The position numbers were made by a program, and so were the translations under genes. Positions 23,813 through 35,752 of a DNA stretch of 64,000 nucleotides are shown one piece after another. Source of the stretch: Diplodia intermedia (Eukaryota; Ascomycota; Dothideomycetes; Botryosphaeriales; Botryosphaeriaceae); NCBI GenBank assembly GCA_021495925.1, contig JAKEKT010000088.1:93794-157793 (forward strand), in the 5' to 3' direction. The number at the start of each line of letters is the position of its first letter. The stretch's first letter is position 1. The notes under the pieces are model-generated. The model did no database searches. It saw nothing but the letters and a program-made list of their open reading frames with translations, and had not been told where the DNA came from.

Positions 23813-25030
23813 CTAAGCAGAAGGGTACCGAAGGATCTGCTCGCAATTGGCGTCGAACCGCATCGACCACAGCCGCATCGCAGTCATCAACTTCTCCGTC
23901 TTCTCCAGTTCCCTGTCGCGTCCGAAGACGGTGTCGACGAACTCGGTACCGGAGTTCTTACCCATCGAGACGGGCTTCTTGTCACCCGCCTCGCGTTTCG
24001 CCGCCTTCCACATGTAATCCTCGCACACCTTGAGTAACTTGCTGAACCGGACCCAGAGCCTTTCGCCACTTTCCAAGAAGTCCTCGACCAATTCCCTGTT
24101 CTCTTGCTTACGGATCTTGGACATGACCTCCTCAGCCCGCTTGACCTTGCCCGCCAATTGGATGAGCAAAAGCCACAGCTCGCCCGCGATCTCGGACATC
24201 GGCGTCGCCGGCCCATGGTGGAACACGGTCCAGTCATAGATCCACTTGCCGAGCGAGTTGGCGTCGAATACGCTTCCGAGGAGGAGGATCGGGTCTTCGG
24301 TAGGGTCCCAGTTCTTGAAGGAGTAGCCGGCCGGAATGCCCGCACGACGCGCGTCCTCGTCGGTAGCCTTGGGTGCCGGCTTGGCCGTCGGGGAGCGCTT
24401 GGGTGTTGAGCTGGCGGTGGGGCGCGACGTTGTTGCGCGACGAGCGTGCGCGCGCGTGGGCTCTGCCTCCTTGTACTCTGGAACCTGGGTGTATGCCTTC
24501 TCGTAAGTGTCTTTGTACGGATAACTTTGGTACGGTTCGTATGGCGGCGGCGGGCTGCCGCGGTAGGCGTAGTCGTCATAGCCGTCGTCATCGGCCACCT
24601 TGCGGTAGGATTGCGAACGAGCCGAGCGATTCTTGTCGCCGCAGGCGCAGTGCTTGCAGTCGCAAGACTTGCCGCACGACGCCGCGCCGTCCGGAGTGTA
24701 GTAACTGCGACTCCGTGGTCGTGTACGGGAGCCACTTACATATTCGTAGGCGCTTTGCGGCGTCGAATCGCGCGGGGTATAGCGCTGCGAAGCGTACGAG
24801 TATGCGTACTGCGGCGGGACACGCGAGCCGTAGGTCGGAGGATCAAACTGGCTGGCGCGACGAGAGTGGTGCTTCGGCGATGCTCGCGGCGACGGGGTCG
24901 CAGTGTGGACCGAGTACCTGGTGGAGTAATAGCTGGGCCCGTTGGGGGTTGGCGACACGGGCGGAGTGCGCATGTAGTCGTAAGGCATGTAGCCCGGCGG
25001 GGGGGCCGTATACGGCGTAGAAGAGTACAT
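23813..25030 (-). CDS. Conserved fungal protein, 'vegetative cell wall protein gp1'-like
   Basis: Single exon, 405 residues. Residues 1-115 are low-complexity and rich in Tyr, Pro, Ser and Arg. A compact cysteine cluster follows (Cys119, 123, 125, 128, 130; pattern C-x3-C-x-C-x2-C-x-C). Residues 150-245 are again disordered. The C-terminal 160 residues form a conserved, probably helical domain, opening with AGYSFKNWDPTEDPILLLGS and containing WIYDWTVFHHGPATPMSE. I recognise this C-terminus from Pezizomycotina proteins commonly labelled gp1-like, a name taken only from the Pro-rich N-terminus. There is no signal peptide, so a wall location is doubtful and an intracellular role is more likely. 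Function unknown. It sits alone between a 7.2 kb and a 4.0 kb gene-poor stretch. Confidence 0.88.
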   Translation of the reverse strand: MYSSTPYTAPPPGYMPYDYMRTPPVSPTPNGPSYYSTRYSVHTATPSPRASPKHHSRRASQFDPPTYGSRVPPQYAYSYASQRYTPRDSTPQSAYEYVSGSRTRPRSRSYYTPDGAASCGKSCDCKHCACGDKNRSARSQSYRKVADDDGYDDYAYRGSPPPPYEPYQSYPYKDTYEKAYTQVPEYKEAEPTRAHARRATTSRPTASSTPKRSPTAKPAPKATDEDARRAGIPAGYSFKNWDPTEDPILLLGSVFDANSLGKWIYDWTVFHHGPATPMSEIAGELWLLLIQLAGKVKRAEEVMSKIRKQENRELVEDFLESGERLWVRFSKLLKVCEDYMWKAAKREAGDKKPVSMGKNSGTEFVDTVFGRDRELEKTEKLMTAMRLWSMRFDANCEQILRYPSA

Positions 25031-28000
25031 TCCGAGGGAGGGCGCCGGTCGGACCAGGAGAGGCGTCAGGAATAGATGGTGGGAGAGTGCAGAGGAAGTC
25101 TGCGGAGAGAGGTGCGGGTCAGGGTGCTGTTATAGACCCGTCACCGTGGCGAATGCGGCGTTATAAAGGGCGCGCAGCTGAGCAGAGCGGCGCGGAGAAG
25201 AGAGGGAGGTTCGGTCGCGGAGGAGTGAGGGAAAGCCGAGTCTCTTTCTCTTAACATTGGAAGCGTGGCTGTGTGGTGCTCGGTGGCGTAGGGACCGTGG
25301 CGATCCGCTGAGGGAAAGGTAGTTGCGTGGTGGTGGTTTGTTGGCGAGGGCCAAAGGGGATAAAGTGGCCTGGCTGGCGGGCGGGCGGGATTGATTTTAT
25401 TGTGTGGACGCGACGTGGACAATCCTTGCGACCGGGATTCCCAGCGAGCCTGGGGGAAGTTTAAGAGTGGAAGGGGCCGTGCGCGTGTGGCTGGAGTGGG
25501 CGCTTGGGCACGGTGCCGGGGCCTTCCTTGGGCTCTTGTGCCTTGGAGCAGCCGTCACACCGCCGGGCCCAGGTCTATCAATGATCGGTGAGAGTGCGCG
25601 AGAGCCACTGATGCGCGGCAGATCCGTCGCCCTGTGAAGACGGTGGGTCCGTCGCGAGAGAGACGTCAGACTGCCACTTTTTAACGACGTAGTCGCAGCG
25701 GTCAGCTGCACACCACTGCTCTGGACGCTGTATGCAGCCTAATAATAATCAGCCGCAGAAAGGGCCAGAGGCTGCTCGCGAGCTTTGGTAAGCACTTGCG
25801 GCCGTTGACTCCCGGAGCGCGCAGCTGCCGCCCACGCCGTCGCCCTCCCGCACCTGCCTCGCCGCTTCAGCTTCCATCACGGTTCATGCGGCAAGAGCGC
25901 CGCGTCGCACCGCGCCTGCGCCTGTGCCTGTGCAACCCCACGCCGCTCTGCTGCCTCTTCGCTTCCCCTGTTTGCCTCCAGCCATCTCCCCGCGACGCCC
26001 GTCCCGTTTGCATCTCGTGCCGCGCGGCGGCCCTGGCGCCTCCAGCTGCCGGGACGCCCTGGGCACATCCAGGTGAGCCGCACTCAATTCCTCCCGCGTC
26101 CGGTCGGGTCCAGACGGGCAATCTCCGCCGCCTGCGACTCGTGGTTTTGATGAGGATGAAAATTTTTCGCCTGTCTCGCTGTCGCGCGCCCACCGCAAGT
26201 CGGCCCTGCCAGGCGCATGCCAGCCCGCCGTCCACGCGAAAGCCGGGAGCCGTCGCTGCAGAGGACAGCTGGCGGGGCATCCAGATGCCTCGCGGCCGCC
26301 CGCTGATTGGCGTGCATGGCACTGCGCCAGCTCCGGCCCGCGTCGTGCGTCTCAGCCTAGCTGCCTTCGCCCTCATGGCCCAGCCAGCTTTTGCTCCGGC
26401 CATGTGCGCGCGAAGAAGGTGCACGGTCGATTGGCTCGCCCGGCCCGCAGCACCATCGCGGAAGCCTGTCATGCTTCCGCCGCCCGCCTCTCCCAGCAGC
26501 CATGATGTTGGGATTGGGCCTTGTCGCCTGAGGTGACCCGCTAGTGGCATGTCTGTCCCTGGCTGCGTACAACGCATTCCTGCAGGCCTTTTCTTCTCTC
26601 ATTGTTCATGCTTTCGATTGTTTTCTCTGCGATGATGCAAACAACGGCAAGAGCTGGGATCATTGGCGCGATGGCAACCACGCGCCCGGTGGCTGGCAGG
26701 GCGACGGCTGCCCGTTGGCTCTTGACCGGCAACCTGCCGCCCTCAACCACGTCAACCCGGCTGAGGGTTCGCGTCATGCACGCAGACCCAAACCAAACGA
26801 CAGCCCGAGGAGTCATATCTGCAGCCGGTCAAGCGCCTGGATTGACCGGTTGCCGTTGAGACTGCCCATCGCCCCATGGCGATGACGTTGTCGTGTGGCG
26901 GTGCAAGGTCGTGTTGAGCTTTTCGTTCGCCATCCTCATCCGACCGCGTCCGCAAATAGACACGCATCACGTGGAGAAAGGGGCAGGTGGTGAGTCGCAC
27001 ATATTGGTCAGAAGAGTCGCGGTCGCAATGCTGTGTCGCTGGTGCCGGATCTCCCGCTATTGTCAGACCCGCGTGTCGGTACGACAGCGAGGTCCAGACA
27101 TCCGAATGGCCCGTAGCAGCCATGAAATCACACAAGGCGTACTATCAATAGCCGCCTACTACCACACCGGCTGATTGGCTTACTCCCCTGGCGCGACGGT
27201 TGTCTTGGAGCGGGCGAAAATGCGACGGTGATATTCTCCCATTGGGTGGTGGGCACTGCGCACCCGAAGCCGGCCGCTGATACGATTTTGCTAGAGGGGT
27301 CGCGTCTCGATTTGACTATGACCTACCATGAGTGAGGCGGACCGAGATTATTGGCTGGCTGGGACATCAGCCCGCGTCTGCGTATGCGCATGCAAGAGCC
27401 GCGTCTCGATCCACAGCGGGCAAACCCACAGACCAGGAAGATGCCGACGGGCACAGCCAAGCACTTTTTGTCAAGACGGGGTGTGCGACGTGGAGCTCAG
27501 CTCTTTGCAGAAACCACCATCGCACAGGTTCAGGCTCTGGAATTGGCGGAGCTGAAGGCAGCGCGTCCCAGCCCCAGGGCTCAGGGCTGGGGGGAAGCTT
27601 CGATGTTCCCGTTACACGGGCGGGCGCACGATGACATATCACAAGCTGCGCGCTGCCGCCTGCGGAGACAAGGCATCTGTTACAGGATATGTCTAAGTTG
27701 TCAGAAGTAGACCAAATGCGAAATGGGTGTGGCAGGTATGTCTTGTGTCGTCACTTCTGCCGTTGAGGACTGGGAGTAGAACAAGAAACGACTGGTCAAT
27801 TGCTTATGCTGACAGCTTTTCTTTTTCTCCACTTGCCGCATGTAATACGGAGGCTAGTCTGGGCGGCGCAAAAGAAAGGAGTTGCGGTCCGCCATCTCTA
27901 CGAAATCATTCTCGAGGATAACCGACACTCCAAAGCATGCGAGTATGATTCCAATGGAAGTCGCTGGTCACGTTGTCGCCACGCATGCATTGATGGGAGC

Positions 28001-29035
28001 TATTGCTTTGTGGTACTGGTTGCATTGTCAAACTGCCGAAACACCGTTGGAGAGCACAGGCGTTCGCAAAACAAAACATGGAGAATCATGCAAGAGGCTC
28101 AATCGGTTGTTTGCAAACACTTGGCATAACTCCGGCTGGCTGATCTGTGCGCAGGCAGATGCTGCAGGAACCAATCTGGGGAAGGACGGCAATGCGAAGC
28201 TGCTGTAGCCGCATGCTGTTCGACGTTGAAACAGGACAGCATGAATCTGGAGAAGTCAGCAGTCGCATGGCCCCTGAGCGCTGATCATGAGCCGTCTGGA
28301 TTCATGGAACAACACCACATCCGGCAAGAGCCGCAAACGAAGGCCCCGCGAGTCAAACTCGGCACGCCGTATGATGATCGATCATGTGGACGGCCTGAAC
28401 GATGGCCCTCCGAAACAAGGCGGCGGAACGAGGCCCGCCAACGCGACGGCCTCCACCCAAGCAAGCTTGCCTTGCAAAAGGCCAGAGATGCGCAGAGGGA
28501 AGGTGGTGATGGATTACGTCAACGGCGCATAGGGTTCCTGGCCCAATGCTACCCCGCGATTCCGAAATGGGCTTCGGCCCGACGCGGCGCCCCTCACTAC
28601 ACCATCTACCCACCTCGTGGGGAAACAATACGACACTACACACCCCCCCGTCCAATCGCTGCGCGAACCTGCTCGGCTGTTCGCAGCTTCTCCCCACTCT
28701 GTCAGCGACTATAAACGCAATATCGCTCCTCGGCCTCTGGGCGCCCACCGGACCAAAACACTCGCTCGTCTCTCGCAACCTTAACTCTCGATCCAATAAT
28801 AGATCTCCAGCCTGCCGCTCTCCATTTCCGCCTAAAACATGGCCGTTCGCCCACAGCGGAGCTCCGTCCACCGGCCCGCAAGCGCACGTCACCAGCAATG
28901 CCCACCGCCGGGGTGACATGACAACATCTGAGACGGACTGCGTTTAAGTAGCCTTCGCCCCGCCCGTTGATTTACTTCCTTTCACCCCCGGCTTCTCCCC
29001 GGTCCAGCGATTCAAAAGGCCCCTTACCAAAAAAG
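25031..29035. other. 4.0 kb gene-poor divergent region
   Basis: Lies between the 5' ends of the gp1-like gene (-) and the first GH43 gene (+). Overlapping frames of 246 codons (+, 25796-26536) and 236 codons (-, 25867-26577) cover the same GC-rich DNA, are dominated by Ala, Arg and Pro, and show no motif. Further frames at 28226-28919 are also mutually antisense. It probably contains promoter DNA for both flanking genes. Confidence 0.5.
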
Positions 29036-30203
29036 ATGAAGTTCTGCCAGCCCACGGTCCTCGCCGCGCTCTGCGCATCCCTCGCCACCGCGGCTCCCAC
29101 CCTCCAGACTCTAGACTTCAGCGAGTACACTGCTACTGCCGTCAACAAACGCGCGGACCCGAGCCTCGTCGGCTACCTGGGCGCCTTCTTCCTGGGCGAC
29201 GAGCCGAACGTCTACTTCTACCGCAGCAACGGCAACAACCCGCTCTCTTTCTCCGCTCTCAATGGCGGTGAAGCCGTCATAGTGCCCACGCTCGGAACGG
29301 GTGGTGTGAGGGATCCTACCATCATTGCTGGCGGCGGCGACGAAGCGGGGAAGAAGTGGTACATCATCGGAACCGATTTGGACATTGCAAAGGTATATCA
29401 GGCCTTTTCTATTTTTCCCCCTTATACTCTTGAAGAGCACCCGCTCAAAAGAAATTGGCAACGTGAATTCGTAAAAATCCTTGACAGCCAGCTAACCGAA
29501 GCAATTGCAGACGACCTGGGACGCCGCCCAACGCACCGGCTCGCGCGGCATCCTCGTGTGGGAGTCGACCGACCTCGTCACGTGGACGGGCGAGCGGCTC
29601 GTCGACGTCGAGGACGCGACGGCGGGCATGGTGTGGGCGCCCGAGGCGGTGTGGGACGCGGCCGAGGGCAAGTACCTGGTGCACTGGTCGAGCAAGTTCT
29701 ACGACGCGGCCGACACGGGGCACACGGGGGCGCCGTCGGCGACCAAGATCCGCGCGGCCTACACGGCCGACTTTCAGACGTTCGAGGCGGCCGTCGACTA
29801 CGTCGACTACTCGCCCAGCTCCGTCATCGACCTGACGTTCCTGCCGCTGGGCGGCGACGCGTACGCCCGCTTCATCAAGAACGAGTCGGCGACCAACGTC
29901 TTCACCGAAGTCAGCTCCGACGGCCTGTTCGGCACGTGGACGCGCCCCGGCGGCGCCGACGCCATCATCCAGCAGGACGTCGAGGGCCCCGCGGCGTACT
30001 GGGACAACGCCGTCGACGGCAAGGCGTACCTGCTGCTGGACTTCTTCGGCGGCGACGGCTACGCGCCGTTTGTGAGCGAGGATGTCGAGGCCGGCTCGTG
30101 GACCGCGGCGGATAAGAGCGCTTGGCCGGCGGATTTGAGGCATGGCAGCGTCCTGGCGGTGGACCAGGCAGGGTATGATGCGCTGGGGAGTGCGTTCGCT
30201 TAA
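29036..30203 (+). CDS. Secreted glycoside hydrolase family 43 enzyme
   Basis: Two exons, 29036-29392 and 29511-30203, with a 118 nt intron (GTATAT..CAG, GCTAAC branch site), give 349 residues. A signal peptide is clear (MKFCQPTVLAALCASLATAA). The GH43 five-bladed propeller shows a catalytic base Asp in GVRDPTII, a probable pKa-modulating Asp in SSVIDLTFLP and a proton-donor Glu in QQDVEGPAAYW. GH43 enzymes cleave arabinose or xylose side chains and backbones of hemicellulose and arabinan; the exact substrate cannot be read from sequence. Splicing restores DLDIAK-TTWDAAQRTGSRG. The second exon has very high GC3. It heads a patch with AA9, another GH43 and a sugar/acid-type carrier within 15 kb. 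Confidence 0.88.
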
Positions 30204-30547
30204 GGGATGGGAAGGTCGTTGGTGGTGTGTATGTAGGTATGTGAGAAACTGCATTTGAAATTTGTCTTTCTGTTCTGTGTCGTTCATCTGCTACGCGATA
30301 CAAGGATAATTGAGCAAGATGGCTAACGTTTCTTTCCCGATGTAAGACCTTCGGGAATGCTTGGACTTAGATGGCTTGGATTGACTCCTGATACTTGATG
30401 GAGAGAAAGAAGGATAATCAACAAAGCTTGTGTCTAGATAAGCACCAACGAGAAAATCGATTCGAAATGCCTGAAAAACGAGACCAAATTCGGACAACAG
30501 CTGGTGGTGAATCCGCGCCTGCCTTTGGGGCCTTTTTTTTTTTTTTT
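30204..30547. other. Convergent intergenic region
   Basis: 344 bp between the stop codons of the GH43 gene and the DUF6536 gene. No coding feature. It ends in a T16 run touching the DUF6536 stop codon. Confidence 0.5.
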
Positions 30548-30548
30548 T
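30533..30548. repeat. T16 homopolymer at the DUF6536 stop codon
   Basis: On the minus strand the DUF6536 stop codon TGA runs straight into an A tract (16 A counting the last base of the stop). Length changes here would not alter the protein. Confidence 0.85.
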
Positions 30549-33475
30549 CAAGCGTACATGTTGCCACTGACTGGCATTTCCACCGGGCCGTTGGAAAGCG
30601 CACAGTGTCCGACCACCGGGTGATGTTCAGTTTCGAACTCCTCGCCCGGGATGGCTCCCCACATGAGTGGTTGACGCTCGGATGTGCCGTCGGGGCCATG
30701 GCATGCGGCGGAAATGGCCGCGCTGCAGCTGCCCGCGAGAGGGATCCCCGGCTTGAGCTTGCGGATGCCCAAGGCTGCGATGGAAAGCATGAACAAAACG
30801 CCGACAAGAAGCGTGATTATCATGCCGAGAGGTGAGTAGCCGCAAGTGATGGCACTCGTTCCGTCGTCATTGTAGCCCCCTCTCGCATCTTTACCATCCA
30901 CTTTGACGAGGAAGATACTCTGGGAGATGATCCAGTGGAGTGAGCTGGAAAACAGCATGAGCGGGATGGCTATGCGGTAGGGAATTTGCAGGAAGTACGT
31001 GGAGCGCTGGCTGCCCTGGGGCCGGGAGACGCGTAATGCGGCGGGCCGGTAAGCGTTATGGGACCATTCCTCGGCGAGAGAGAGATTGGTGACCAGGGCG
31101 TTGACGAGGAAGTAGATAGCGGAGAGGATGGCTTGAGGAGAGTTGGCAACCAGCACGGTTGACACCACGGCAGAGTCCCCCGATGAAGGTAGGGTCCAAC
31201 TTATCAGATTGTACGGGCCCGCAGTTCCAAGGCCCAACCCCCAGATGGACGCAAAACTTCCACGATCGTACTCTGTTTGTAATACCATCACTGCGTATCC
31301 AAGAAGGCTGCTGATTGTCACCAAGCTTGCTAAGATCCTATATTGTGTCAGTCTGTGGTCTCTTGATATGGTGTAACAATGGTAACATGAGAAAAAGATA
31401 GGATGGCTCTGAAATCTCGCCATCAGAGTTTATAAGAAGACGATTATCCACTTTGGGCTCTCGCTCCGGAGTGAGGCGCAGGAGTCTTCTGTTTTTTCCA
31501 TGAAACGGTGAAAACGCACGCCTAATGAGTGCGATGAGAGGTAAAATCACTGAGATCGTGAAATAAGCAGTCAAAGAAGGTAGCATACTTACAAAGAACC
31601 GGCGAGAATCCAACGAGTTTTGCCTGCAGCTAATCCCATTCGATCTTTTTCCCCTTTAAACGCCTTTGGAAGTAGCAATCTGCGCGAGAGCCTTGTGGCG
31701 ATGGTAAAAGATTGAGAGAAATCTGCCTTGGTAAGTAGACACATTCCTCTGGTTGTCGGATCACGTTTCCGTATGATAGAAGCTGCTGCATCACCAATCG
31801 TGATCAAGGGGCTATCCAGGATTTTCAAAGCAACGATGATGAGTACGACAGATTTCTAGGGAATTGTTAATTATACATATCATGCGCCAGACTACGTTTA
31901 CTTACGATTGCGTTGAATACAATCACGACGCTCAACAGGCTCTTTGCGACATTCAAAGCACATCCGTGCTCCATCTTTTCGCTAATGCAATAGTCGACGT
32001 TGAATCCCCAAACAGCCCATTCCGAACCATTAGATCTGACTGTTTGCCAATATCCGTCTTGGCACAGGGGTGTTGGTAAAGGTTCCTGAAGAACATAGCT
32101 TCCGTTCTGGGAGCATATCCAGTTGAACATGTAGCCATCTTCTGATGCATCTTTAGCTGTAGCAAAGCCAGTATAAGGGTAGATAGATAAGAGGGACGAG
32201 TTGTCGGCGCAACTCACTACGCGCTGGTCGCTGTCGACTAGCGGGTATGACGAGTTGGCTTCACATTGGAAAGAGTGCCACATATCTGTCTGTGTAATAT
32301 CCAGATCCATGTTCTGGTTTTCGCGAGGCAAAGTAGATGTGACTAGGATAACGTTGCGGCGATCGTGAAGGGGTGACTTCGCATAGTCTTGAATGCAGTC
32401 TGAACTCTCACGACGTTCGAAAAAGGACCCATTTTGTGGCAATCCAAGACGTTTTATCCTTGACTGAATGAGGTAGGGGTTGTATGGATAATCCCAAAGA
32501 AGAGGCCTCGTAGTCTCATTTTGATTTGACCGTGCCACCGTAGGGGTTCCCTGATCGAACGCCTGTGTGTCAAACCACCCCCCCTTTTGAAAATCTTCTG
32601 TGGCGAAGTACACATCGTAAGAGTTGTTTTCGATTGAAACGAAAAAGGTTGAGTTGTAACTGAAGGCGGTTAGCCATGAGAGCATTACACTTTTCCACGC
32701 GGTGCAGGATATTTACAGAAGGTGTAGCGGGGCAGAAGATATCGCCAGCAGGCACCAATATAATGATTTGATGGGTCTGATAAAGCGGAAGTTCCTTGGG
32801 CTGGGGATACCGATGTCGAGCCACGTGCCCCTGCGATGGGCTCGGTCTACATCTGCTCGTGTGGGAGCGGAGAGACACTGCATGCAGTAGTTACTCGCAC
32901 CGAGAAGAAGGGTACTGATGGCGTTGATAGCAAGATGGATCCCGAGCTGGAGATGTTCCATTTCGGAGCAGTCTCCCTTCCGGATCGTCGCAATGCCCGA
33001 TTGATGGCCATGTTTGTGGTCGGCCATCGCGGATGTGACGGCGAGGACGACGATGTTGGTGACCAGAGTGCACACACTCAAGACTGCACCCATGGATACT
33101 CCAAAACGCCAGCCTTTGGGGACTCGCCGGGCCAATCGTGCGAATAGTTTGTTCAGGCGTGATTTCAGCGATGCATAATCCTTTCTGGGACCACTTGGCT
33201 CCTCCACTTCAGAACCATGCTGAAGAAGAACGCGCATGTCGTCTTCAGAGGGACCAGGATGTGGACCGGCGGAAGGCGCTTGCTCCTGAGATTCAATATC
33301 GGAAATATCGTCATCTGCCCCTCTCGAACATCGGCCGGACTGAGTAGGTCGATTGTATCCACCGCCGTAAGGCTGTATGGATAATAGTTCAATGCTGAAA
33401 ATTACGTTGTCTTAGCATCTAGCCACCTGCTCTGGATGTTGGCCATGCTTACTCTGGACTTGACTCATTCATCAT
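30548..33475 (-). CDS. DUF6536 multi-pass membrane protein
   Basis: Five exons (33475-33453, 33394-32717, 32659-31906, 31855-31593, 31337-30548) sum to 2508 nt and 835 residues. Introns are 58, 57, 50 and 255 nt. The first exon is only 23 nt (MMNESSP). After a disordered acidic N-terminus, GWRFGVSMGAVLSVCTLVTN starts the first membrane segment. LLGASNYCMQCLSAPTR and RRGTWLDIGIPS are signature blocks of this fungal family. A long lumenal or extracellular N-glycosylatable loop follows (YNSTFF onward), then GDAAASII..TTRGMCLL, then at least five more hydrophobic segments. Function is unknown for the family. The 255 nt intron is long for this locus; I joined its flanks because the product WILAGSL-ILASLVTISSLLG makes one membrane helix, but an unseen small exon inside it is possible. 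It lies between two CAZyme genes. Confidence 0.8.
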
Positions 33476-34365
33476 GCGCGGAGGGATCAGTATCAAAAGT
33501 TTGAGCAGCAGAGAGAGAAAATGGCTTGAGAAAACTGGGGAGTGGGAGATTGGATTCAGAGCTGAGCTGCGCAAGACAGTATCCCCCAAGGCTTCAGCTC
33601 GTCCTCCGTTACACCAGGATTTCTGGTGTGACCGTTACATCAAGGGCTGGTGTGATGCCGAGCCTTGCGAGGAGCAAGTGGCTTGTCCAGTTTCGTGGTT
33701 GGAAGCCTGACTGCTCACCGCTTAGCTCGCTCGCCGGCCCTATGCAGCATTTCTGATAATGTTCCTCATGCCTGTCAGTAATATCAGTTCTTTCGTCGCC
33801 TTTGTAGTACAGGAAAACACAGAACCGAAATGGACAACAGCCCTACGTCATTAGCTAACTGTTTAGGTGTAACTTCAGCATGAAGACAAGCGTGAGACGA
33901 ACGTCGGTCTTTTGTGGTCATGGAGTGCTTTAATTATCGGGAGCAGATGTAGAAAAGCAACTAAGACATCGCACTAAAATATTGAGAAGAATGAGCAAAT
34001 GCAGAGCGCGAGTAAGAACTGGCAGGCAGATTGAAAATTCGAAGATCGGGTGGGACGGCAGTTGCAGTGATAAAGTAGCAACTCATCCGTAGTTGGGACA
34101 TCACTCCAGACGATGCTGTCGAAACAACAGATAGCCTGAAGCTCCCACAGCTACCTTCTCAGCGTGAGCGCGTCGTCCTGACGTCGAGGCAGCCACGAGC
34201 CGCAACCAAAGGCAGGCAAGAACAACCCAGCAAGCCCCATCACTCACTTGTCCACCCATCCACCTCTCTCACTCTCACATCCCCCATCCACTCGCCCATC
34301 GTTACGCCCATCATTACGTCCCAAGATATCAACATCCCCACCCGCCGCTCATTCAACCACGCACC
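33476..34365. other. Divergent intergenic region
   Basis: 890 bp between the starts of the DUF6536 gene (-) and the zinc-ribbon gene (+). A 78-codon frame at 33474 overlaps the DUF6536 start and has no support. The right end (34200-34365) is C-rich, as expected for a promoter and leader. Confidence 0.45.
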
Positions 34366-35050
34366 ATGTCGGACGCCGAGCCCACGAAGACGTGCTTCAA
34401 GTGCGGGCAAACCAAGCCCGCCGACGACTTCCCGATTGAGCTCTCGGACGTGATACCTCCGGAAATCATCGTGTGCTACGAATGCGTCGTTGGTGATGCT
34501 TGGGTCCAAAGAGGCCTGTCATCGCTGCTGACGCTCTCTTCTTTATGCAGGCCGTATCGCAAGCCCTCGACGACCCCGCGGCGCACGCATCAGACACTGC
34601 CGGCGACGCCGACGCCGACGCCGACGCAACGCCGCGAGAAGGGCAACACCAAGATGGTGGTGATGGCAGTGCGGTGGGAGAAGACGACGGGGGTGACGTC
34701 TGTGAGGACATCGAGGATACGTCGTCGGAAAAAACCATCAGGGCTAGCACATATCATCAGCGGCCTACGGAAACAGACTCAGAGGACCTGAATCGAGCAG
34801 ACAGTACGGACGAAAACGAGGCCAACGGAGCTATAATGCGCAATATAATAGCAATCAGGGAAAGGATATTGGCGAAGCTCACAGTGGGGGCGTTGCGGAC
34901 GGAGCGCATCACGCAGTTGCAGGAAGAGTGTGAGGTAAGTCGGTGGGAGCTTACAGCATCTGCGCCGTCAGTTGTGTTGTTTGACGGGGCTACCAGGAAG
35001 TGGAAGCTCCATCACACTGGGCATTGCTGAGTGTTCGAGACAGGCCCTGA
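34366..35050 (+). CDS. Small zinc-ribbon protein with acidic and coiled-coil tail (gene model uncertain)
   Basis: Exon 1 (34366-34485) starts MSDAEPTKTCFKCGQTKP and encodes a four-Cys zinc ribbon (CFKC..CYEC). Exon 2 (34551-34934) starts AVSQALDDP and carries an Asp/Ala repeat from GCCGAC units, an acidic region and a probable helix (IRERILAKLTVGALRTERITQLQEE). The first donor would be an unusual GTCGTT with a good CAG acceptor. The second intron has a strong GTAAGT at 34935; its acceptor is either 34996 (62 nt intron, short tail ending at 35050) or 34971 (37 nt intron, opening a 195-codon Ser/Arg-rich tail to 35556). Reading through without splicing stops at 35030. The zinc ribbon is convincing; the 3' structure is not. 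I know no function for this protein. Confidence 0.45.
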
Positions 35051-35752
35051 TCAGGGGGTGCGATCTCCTCATCCGCTCTCGAGCCTTCAACAGCGCGCTA
35101 TCCTCACCACGATCTTCAAGCAGCGAGTCCAACACGACCGCAGCCCAAACCCTAGAGCCTGTCCACAACCACTCAGAAGCGTTGAGGCCACCGCCTCTTG
35201 CAGCCCGTCGCTCCACACTGAGAAGCAGCGTGCGTGACGAGGTCCTGAGGGCCCGCCGTAGCCCCGACGATAATGCCGACTCACTCACAACCAACGCCGG
35301 AGATTTCCCCAGACCACCGCCACCTGCCCTTCTTCTCGGAAACGGCCTCGCGGGGGTGAACCGCAACCGGGAGCGACGCATCCTCAGAGTTCGGACCATA
35401 CCACCACGACTGTGGTTTCCCACGTCAAGCCGTCCTTTAGCTCGCATCGAAAATTTGCCCCCTGCTGCCGGGACAACGGGGACGGATCATGGCTATGAGA
35501 CGGGGTCTACAGATTCAGCCGTCAGCAGTGGTCCGTGGTTTGCGAGACGCAGATGAAGATGCCCGAGAGACGTTCGTACCTGGGTAGGTATGTACAGTAC
35601 ATACAATATCCCGGAGCCTAGGCCGGTAAGGGAAATACGCAGCACTTATTGTTTCGGTCTTTTTAGCATCGTTCTTTCTCCCAAGGACAAGGCAGGGGAG
35701 GTGGACGCAATCAGGTGGGTTTGGCGCCCTCGCAGTCAGTAGTTCGAGAGGG
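35051..35752. other. Possible alternative 3' exon, otherwise unassigned
   Basis: An open frame on + continues to 35556 (disordered, Arg/Ser/Pro-rich, ending SSGPWFARRR) and might be the true last exon of the zinc-ribbon gene. A competing minus-strand frame (34968-35447) covers the same DNA. Nothing else is recognised. Confidence 0.3.

Noticed and set aside
25796..26577. Pair of antisense ORFs of 246 (+) and 236 (-) codons
   Set aside because: Both occupy the same GC-rich DNA, have biased composition and no motif, start or splice context that favours either.
33474..33710. 78-codon plus-strand ORF upstream of the DUF6536 gene
   Set aside because: It overlaps the first exon and start codon of the DUF6536 gene on the opposite strand. 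No motif.
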